The notes under the pieces were generated by a model. That model was given only the letters and a program-made list of their open reading frames with translations. It did no database searches and was not told the DNA's origin. A DNA stretch of 9,322 nucleotides. Source: Bacillota bacterium (GTDB taxonomy: Bacteria > Bacillota > Clostridia > Acetivibrionales > DSM-2933). The position numbers and the translations under genes were made by a program. Below are positions 5,639 to 9,322 of the stretch, piece after piece. The stretch covers positions 1 to 9,322 of the forward strand of contig JAEZNF010000550.1 in the NCBI GenBank assembly GCA_023441845.1. The letters run 5' to 3'. The stretch's first letter is position 1, and every line of letters starts with the position of its first letter.

Positions 5639-7777
5639 TTAATGTGTAAATCTCACGGTTTCCGATCTCAATACACTGTTTGTACTATTATTGTTGTTGA
5701 GTCCGAAGTACTCTGCCAGTATATCCTTGGCTATAGGTGCTGTATTGGCTCCCCATGCACCGTGTTCAACTACCACCGCAATGGCAATCTGCGGCTTTTC
5801 TACCGGAGCATAGCATATAAACAGAGCATTTGAAGAGCTGGTTTTTTCAAATCCCGTTTCGGCCGTACCCGTCTTACCGGCAACCCCAATACCTGTTCTT
5901 TGTATAAAATCACGGAACGTATTCACAGCAGTACCGTTTTCTTCTTGGGTAACGGCTTTCATCCCTTCCTTGACTGCATCCAGTGTCTCCTTCTTTACAG
6001 GAAGTTGGTCATACTCGGGCTTTTTCTCGAGCACCGTTGATTGGTCATACTTTACAACCTTTTTAATCAAGTGAGGTGTCATTTTCTTTCCGCCGTTTGC
6101 CAAAGCTGCTGTATAGTTCACCAACTGCAAGGGAGTAAACGCATTAAACGATTGTCCTATCGAGGCATACGCCGTATCTCCTATATACCAGTTCTGCTCG
6201 CTTTTGTCTGCATGCTTAAATAATTCCCTTTTAGACTCCCGTGACGCAAGGATGCCGTCTTCCTCACCAGGGATGTCAATGCCTGTATACTGACCCAATC
6301 CGAAAGTTTTAGCCCATTTAGCAATTCTGTCAATCCCTGTATCCACACCCAACTTTTCAAAATAAATATTGCATGAAGTTTCCAATGCGTGCTTAAGATT
6401 CAGGTTTCCATGTCCATTCTTAAACTCGAGGCACTTTAAAGTCTTCGAACCTACTTCATAGTAACCCGGATCATATATATAATCTTCTGGCCTTATTACT
6501 CCTTCCTCCACCCCAGCGATACTAGTAATGGGCTTAAAGGTTGAACCGGGTGCATACGTCCCCTGTGTAGCCCTGTTCAATAATACTGAAATTTTATCCT
6601 TGGGTTTATTATACTCATCAATTTTTGCCTGAGCTTCCTTATTATCCGCACCCTCCAGGTAAACAGAAGGGTCATAGCTTGGGTAACTTGCCATCGCTAA
6701 TATCTCTCCGGTATTAACATCCATAGCTACCGCTGCACCCGCTGAAGCATCCCCGAAGTTTTTCTTGCCGTCAGCCCCCTGCTTTATAAGCTCAATATTC
6801 TTTTTGAGGGACTCCATGGCAACCTTCTGCAGCTTCATATCGATCGTCAAAATAACATCATGTCCCGGAATTGCCGGCTCGGCTTCCAATTGCTCAATCT
6901 GCCTCCCGGCAATATCAACCTCTACTTTCTTCTGTCCCTCCTTGCCCTTTAAATACTTCTCTGCTGCCGCTTCAATTCCAACCTGTCCAAGCACGTCATT
7001 CATTTTATAGCCTTCTTCTTTAAGCTTCGGGTATTGTTCCTCACGCATACCCTGAACATATCCCATAAAATTTGCTGTCAATTCACCGTTGATATATATC
7101 CTGTACGGCTCGGTATCGGTGCTGACTCCCGGAAACTCGTTGTGTTTTTCCTCAAGCTCGGCCACCGTCTGGATCTTTATATCCTTTGCCAGCGTAAGAG
7201 GGTTTATGGCACTATAGCCTTTTATCAGAATTTCATACTTTATGCACATTATTTTATAAGCATCTTCATCGGAATACTTATCGTCTATCTCAAACTTTTT
7301 CCTGAGATATTTGAAGGTTTCCTCTGCATTAGTCATCAAGGCAATATCCTTATCTTTCATTGCCATTTCTTCTTTCCATTTCTTCAGCTTCTTGTCGGTG
7401 TCTAGGTATTTTCCGAATGCAAAGGGCTTAATAGTAATATAATTACTCAGGCTTTGTATATAATCATCATCGTTTTTTATAAATACGTTCACGAGCTTTA
7501 AAAACATTTCATTACGCTCGTCATTGGTCATTTTTGTTTTAACTATTTCGGCGGTGTAGCCTACCCTGTTAACTGCAAGAGGCACTCCGTACCTGTCTTT
7601 AATGTTCCCCCTGGGCGCAGGTATGCTTCTCTCATTCAGTATCTTTTTCTGTGACTGCTCATCATAATACTGTCCATTGATAATCTGAAGATTTACCAAC
7701 TGGAACACAATCAAAATACCGAAAGCGATAAAGCAAATGGTCAAAATATTATACCGGTCTTTAAAGAACTCTTTCAT
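5639..7777 (-). CDS. mrdA: Penicillin-binding protein 2, elongation-specific transpeptidase
   Basis: From the ATG at 7777 this is a 712-residue class B penicillin-binding protein. Residues about 10-32 form a transmembrane anchor, followed by the dimerisation domain with RSIPAPRGNIKDRYG near 50-64. The transpeptidase domain carries the expected active-site motifs: Ser412-Thr-Phe-Lys415 (SxxK nucleophile), Ser468-Cys-Asn470 (SxN) and Lys635-Thr-Gly637 (KTG). The enzyme cross-links lateral-wall peptidoglycan outside the membrane with the Mre proteins. Context after mreCD identifies it as PBP2 rather than the septal PBP. It is longer than E. coli PBP2 (633), largely from a Lys/Asp/Glu-rich stretch at about residues 85-215. 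A TTG at 7789 would add four residues; I prefer the ATG because GGTGAT lies upstream of it. The gene starts 24 nt after mreD. No RodA gene is visible here. Confidence 0.95.
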   Translation of the reverse strand: MKEFFKDRYNILTICFIAFGILIVFQLVNLQIINGQYYDEQSQKKILNERSIPAPRGNIKDRYGVPLAVNRVGYTAEIVKTKMTNDERNEMFLKLVNVFIKNDDDYIQSLSNYITIKPFAFGKYLDTDKKLKKWKEEMAMKDKDIALMTNAEETFKYLRKKFEIDDKYSDEDAYKIMCIKYEILIKGYSAINPLTLAKDIKIQTVAELEEKHNEFPGVSTDTEPYRIYINGELTANFMGYVQGMREEQYPKLKEEGYKMNDVLGQVGIEAAAEKYLKGKEGQKKVEVDIAGRQIEQLEAEPAIPGHDVILTIDMKLQKVAMESLKKNIELIKQGADGKKNFGDASAGAAVAMDVNTGEILAMASYPSYDPSVYLEGADNKEAQAKIDEYNKPKDKISVLLNRATQGTYAPGSTFKPITSIAGVEEGVIRPEDYIYDPGYYEVGSKTLKCLEFKNGHGNLNLKHALETSCNIYFEKLGVDTGIDRIAKWAKTFGLGQYTGIDIPGEEDGILASRESKRELFKHADKSEQNWYIGDTAYASIGQSFNAFTPLQLVNYTAALANGGKKMTPHLIKKVVKYDQSTVLEKKPEYDQLPVKKETLDAVKEGMKAVTQEENGTAVNTFRDFIQRTGIGVAGKTGTAETGFEKTSSSNALFICYAPVEKPQIAIAVVVEHGAWGANTAPIAKDILAEYFGLNNNNSTNSVLRSETVRFTH

Positions 7778-7800
7778 AATAATCACCAACCAAGCCTTTT
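7775..7800 (-). promoter_or_regulatory. Two competing translation starts of mrdA
   Basis: On the minus strand the ATG at 7777 is preceded by GGTGAT (7787-7782), which matches the 3' part of the consensus ribosome binding site. A TTG at 7789, in the same frame, is preceded by AAAAGG (7800-7795) at 5 nt. The two products would differ by four N-terminal residues. The ATG is favoured by codon preference. Confidence 0.5.
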
Positions 7801-7801
7801 A

Positions 7802-8317
7802 TTAATATTTTCTGGTAAGCTTGCCCTCTCTTTCAACCCAATGGCCGATTTTTACGGCAAGTATATAAATGAACACCGAAATGACGGCATTATATACAGC
7901 TACAGGGAATATAACCGTTTTAAAAGGGTATATGAAACTCCACTGCCCCTTTATAAATACTCCGAAGAAAAACACTACGCTCTCAAATAAAATTGTGGAT
8001 ATAAATGTGAAAAATACTGCTACAAAAATATTCTCCCTGTACAGCCTCTTGTTTACCGAACCTATGATGAGTCCGAGGTAAAGGCACAGGAGGGCATAAA
8101 ACCCGATCACCTTACCCGAAAGTATATCCCATGTCAATCCTGCAAAAAAGCCGATTATTGCACCCTCCAGGTTTCCCCTTAAGAGAGCGACCGAAACGAC
8201 AAATACAAATATAAGATTGGGCTTCACACCAAAAACCTTAAAATAATCAAGTATTGTAGTCTGTATCAACATAAGCAAAAGAATGCTGAGAGCAGATAAT
8301 ATAACCTTTAATTTCAT
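7802..8317 (-). CDS. mreD: Rod shape-determining membrane protein MreD
   Basis: This 171-residue protein is almost wholly hydrophobic, with five to six membrane segments (roughly 5-24, 34-47, 50-65, 70-87, 97-120 and 136-156). The conserved pattern PNLIFVFVVSVALLRGN at 33-49, followed by EGAIIGFFAGLTWDIL, is typical of MreD. It links MreC and the cytoskeletal MreB to the peptidoglycan synthesis complex. Length is normal for the family (E. coli 162, B. subtilis 172). The ATG at 8317 lies 9 nt after the mreC stop, with GGGGG just upstream, so translation is probably coupled. It is followed 24 nt later by mrdA, the usual arrangement in elongasome operons. Confidence 0.93.
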   Translation of the reverse strand: MKLKVILSALSILLLMLIQTTILDYFKVFGVKPNLIFVFVVSVALLRGNLEGAIIGFFAGLTWDILSGKVIGFYALLCLYLGLIIGSVNKRLYRENIFVAVFFTFISTILFESVVFFFGVFIKGQWSFIYPFKTVIFPVAVYNAVISVFIYILAVKIGHWVEREGKLTRKY

Positions 8318-8326
8318 TTTCCCCCA

Positions 8327-9169
8327 CTACCTGTCTTTATCCGAACTCTTATTTTTTAGTACGAAAACCTCTTCAATTCTTTCAAAATCAACCGCCGGTT
8401 CCAATATTGCATACCTGTTCAATTCACTGTTTATTTGTCTTATTTCTTTAATGGTTCCGATAATGATACCTTTTGGAAAGTACCCACCCAAACCTGAAGT
8501 TTCTACACTATCACCAACCGATACATCGACGTTTTCAGCCACAAACTCCAGCCTGCACAGCCCTTTGTCTTTTAGCTTTATATCTCCTTTGACAAAACCC
8601 CGAAGTCCTGTTTTGGTAACCCTGGCGGATACTGTACTGTCGACATCAATAATAGAAATAACCTTGGAAGTAGTAGGCCCGCAAACCGAAACCCTCCCGA
8701 CCAGGCCTCTGCCTGATATAACAGTACTGTTTATCTGAACCCCATCATTGGTTCCCCTGTCAACAGTAAATGTATTAAACCAGTTGCCGGCATCGTTTGC
8801 AATAATATTAGCCCCCAACGTTTTAAATTGATCCAGCTGGTTTTTAAGTTCAAGGGCAGCCCGAAGCTCGGTATTTTTTTGTTCTAACCCTTTAAGCTCA
8901 TTGTTTTTCTTTTCCAGTATATCAATCTTTGCTCTTAATTTTTCATTTTCATCTTTAATCTCTTTTGAGTCCTTAAAAAACGAAACGGTAGAATCAACCT
9001 TCTTGGCTGAAACCGAAAAGGCTTTCTGAATTGGGGATACTGCCGTATTGAGTATATTACTGACCCAATTAAGCCTGCTGTCCTCTCTTGCTGTAACCCC
9101 GATTACCACAAAAAGAATTATTGTTGTCAATAACAATAAAAATACTTTATTCTTAAAAAGGCGAAGCAA
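8327..9169 (-). CDS. mreC: Rod shape-determining protein MreC
   Basis: The 280-residue protein has a short basic N-terminus, one transmembrane helix at about 8-27, a coiled coil at about 65-116 rich in Glu/Lys/Leu (KDENEKLRAKIDILEKK), and the extracytoplasmic beta-barrel region at about 120-272. Family signatures include GLVGRV at 155-160 and SGLGGYFPKGIIIGTI at 225-240. MreC connects cytoplasmic MreB filaments with PBP2 and controls its activity outside the membrane. Length agrees with B. subtilis MreC (about 290). The start is TTG at 9169; AAAGGGG 8 nt upstream is a good ribosome binding site, and the translation gives the usual MLRLFKN-type N-terminus. It is first of the compact mreC-mreD-mrdA run. 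A promoter lies just upstream, so it need not depend on mreB transcription. Confidence 0.95.
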   Translation of the reverse strand: MLRLFKNKVFLLLLTTIILFVVIGVTAREDSRLNWVSNILNTAVSPIQKAFSVSAKKVDSTVSFFKDSKEIKDENEKLRAKIDILEKKNNELKGLEQKNTELRAALELKNQLDQFKTLGANIIANDAGNWFNTFTVDRGTNDGVQINSTVISGRGLVGRVSVCGPTTSKVISIIDVDSTVSARVTKTGLRGFVKGDIKLKDKGLCRLEFVAENVDVSVGDSVETSGLGGYFPKGIIIGTIKEIRQINSELNRYAILEPAVDFERIEEVFVLKNKSSDKDR

Positions 9170-9184
9170 TTAACGCGCCCCTTT
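9167..9184 (-). promoter_or_regulatory. Ribosome binding site and TTG start of mreC
   Basis: On the minus strand AAAGGGG (9184-9178) is followed by 8 nt and the TTG at 9169. The spacing is ideal and no ATG or GTG in this frame lies between the site and the transmembrane helix. This supports a TTG start. Confidence 0.65.
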
Positions 9185-9322
9185 CAAAACATAATAATAA
9201 GCCTCTATATAATTATATCCCGATATTATGCAAAAACAATGGTTCTTATTATCAAACCTCAAAAACACTTATTCTACAGCCTTCGATGCAGGAAATTGTT
9301 GCCTACTTAAGCTTTTTAGGTG
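9170..9322. other. Upstream region of mreC without an identifiable gene
   Basis: This 153-bp stretch contains the mreC promoter and ribosome binding site. On the minus strand two frames open at the window edge stop quickly (the 17-codon frame ends at 9269, another ends at 9303 with the residues PKKLK). Either could be the last codons of an upstream gene, for example mreB, but they are too short to identify. Confidence 0.4.
9212..9239 (-). promoter_or_regulatory. Candidate promoter for mreC-mreD-mrdA
   Basis: On the minus strand a perfect TATAAT (9217-9212) is preceded, 16 nt upstream, by TTGTTT (9239-9234), a three-of-six -35 match. Transcription would start near 9205, about 35 nt before the mreC start codon. 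The -10 is excellent and the -35 weak, so activity is plausible but not certain. Confidence 0.5.

Noticed and set aside
5625..5641. A TGATAGAAT extended -10-like element right after the mrdA stop, possible minC promoter
   Set aside because: No acceptable -35 at 16-18 nt upstream, and such matches are common in AT-rich DNA; not strong enough to list as a feature.
7034..7405. A 123-codon plus-strand open frame opposite mrdA
   Set aside because: No family resemblance and full overlap with the PBP2 N-terminal domain; a shadow of the real gene.
8283..8738. A 151-codon plus-strand open frame opposite mreC
   Set aside because: It is Ser/Thr/Leu-rich, has no recognisable motif or good ribosome binding site, and lies opposite conserved mreC sequence.
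9269..9322. Possible C-terminal codons of mreB at the right edge
   Set aside because: Seventeen codons in one frame and five in another, neither resembling a recognisable MreB tail; cannot be assigned.
1..9322. CRISPR arrays, tRNA or rRNA genes, insertion sequences, attachment sites, riboswitches
   Set aside because: I looked on both strands and saw no spaced direct repeats, cloverleaf-like sequences, transposase motifs, terminal inverted repeats or known riboswitch cores.

Overview
The window is a block of cell-envelope, division-site and sporulation genes from an AT-rich, endospore-forming Firmicute. It most resembles Clostridia, possibly the Acetivibrio/Ruminiclostridium group; that placement is an inference from gene content, and no marker gene is present to prove it. 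All ten recognised genes lie on the minus strand, so the biological order runs from high to low coordinates: mreC, mreD, mrdA (PBP2), minC, minD, minE, mgsA, a membrane-anchored M23 peptidase, a SpoIVFB-type M50 protease, and a membrane-anchored substrate-binding-protein gene cut by the left edge. This closely parallels the Bacillus subtilis mreBCD-minCD-spoIVFA-spoIVFB neighbourhood, with mrdA, minE and mgsA added and mreB not identified.

Region by region (transcription direction): 9322-9170 holds no identifiable gene but has a good -10 box serving mreC. mreC-mreD-mrdA (9169-5639) are tightly packed and encode the elongasome membrane proteins plus the class B transpeptidase. minC (5564-4884) follows after 74 bp. 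A near-consensus promoter directly abuts the minC stop codon and begins a second unit, minD-minE-mgsA, with a leader of roughly 130 nt; it ends at a clear intrinsic terminator overlapping the mgsA stop. A third unit encodes the M23 protein (probable SpoIVFA counterpart) and the intramembrane protease, 27 bp apart. After a 198-bp spacer containing a stem-loop comes the substrate-binding-protein-like gene.

How the genes fit together: MreC/MreD/PBP2 build the lateral wall, MinC/D/E place the division septum, and the M23/M50 pair is expected to act at the forespore boundary to control processing of a mother-cell sigma factor. mgsA (methylglyoxal synthase) is a metabolic gene inside this morphogenetic cluster.

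No wholly new system is evident. The points most worth a second look are an altered catalytic loop in MgsA (one residue shorter, with Glu where the catalytic Asp is expected), the separate promoter and long leader of minDE-mgsA, an M23 domain with all its metal ligands where B. subtilis SpoIVFA is degenerate, an in-frame 30-bp tandem repeat in that protein's linker, and the substrate-binding-like protein anchored by a membrane helix rather than a lipid.
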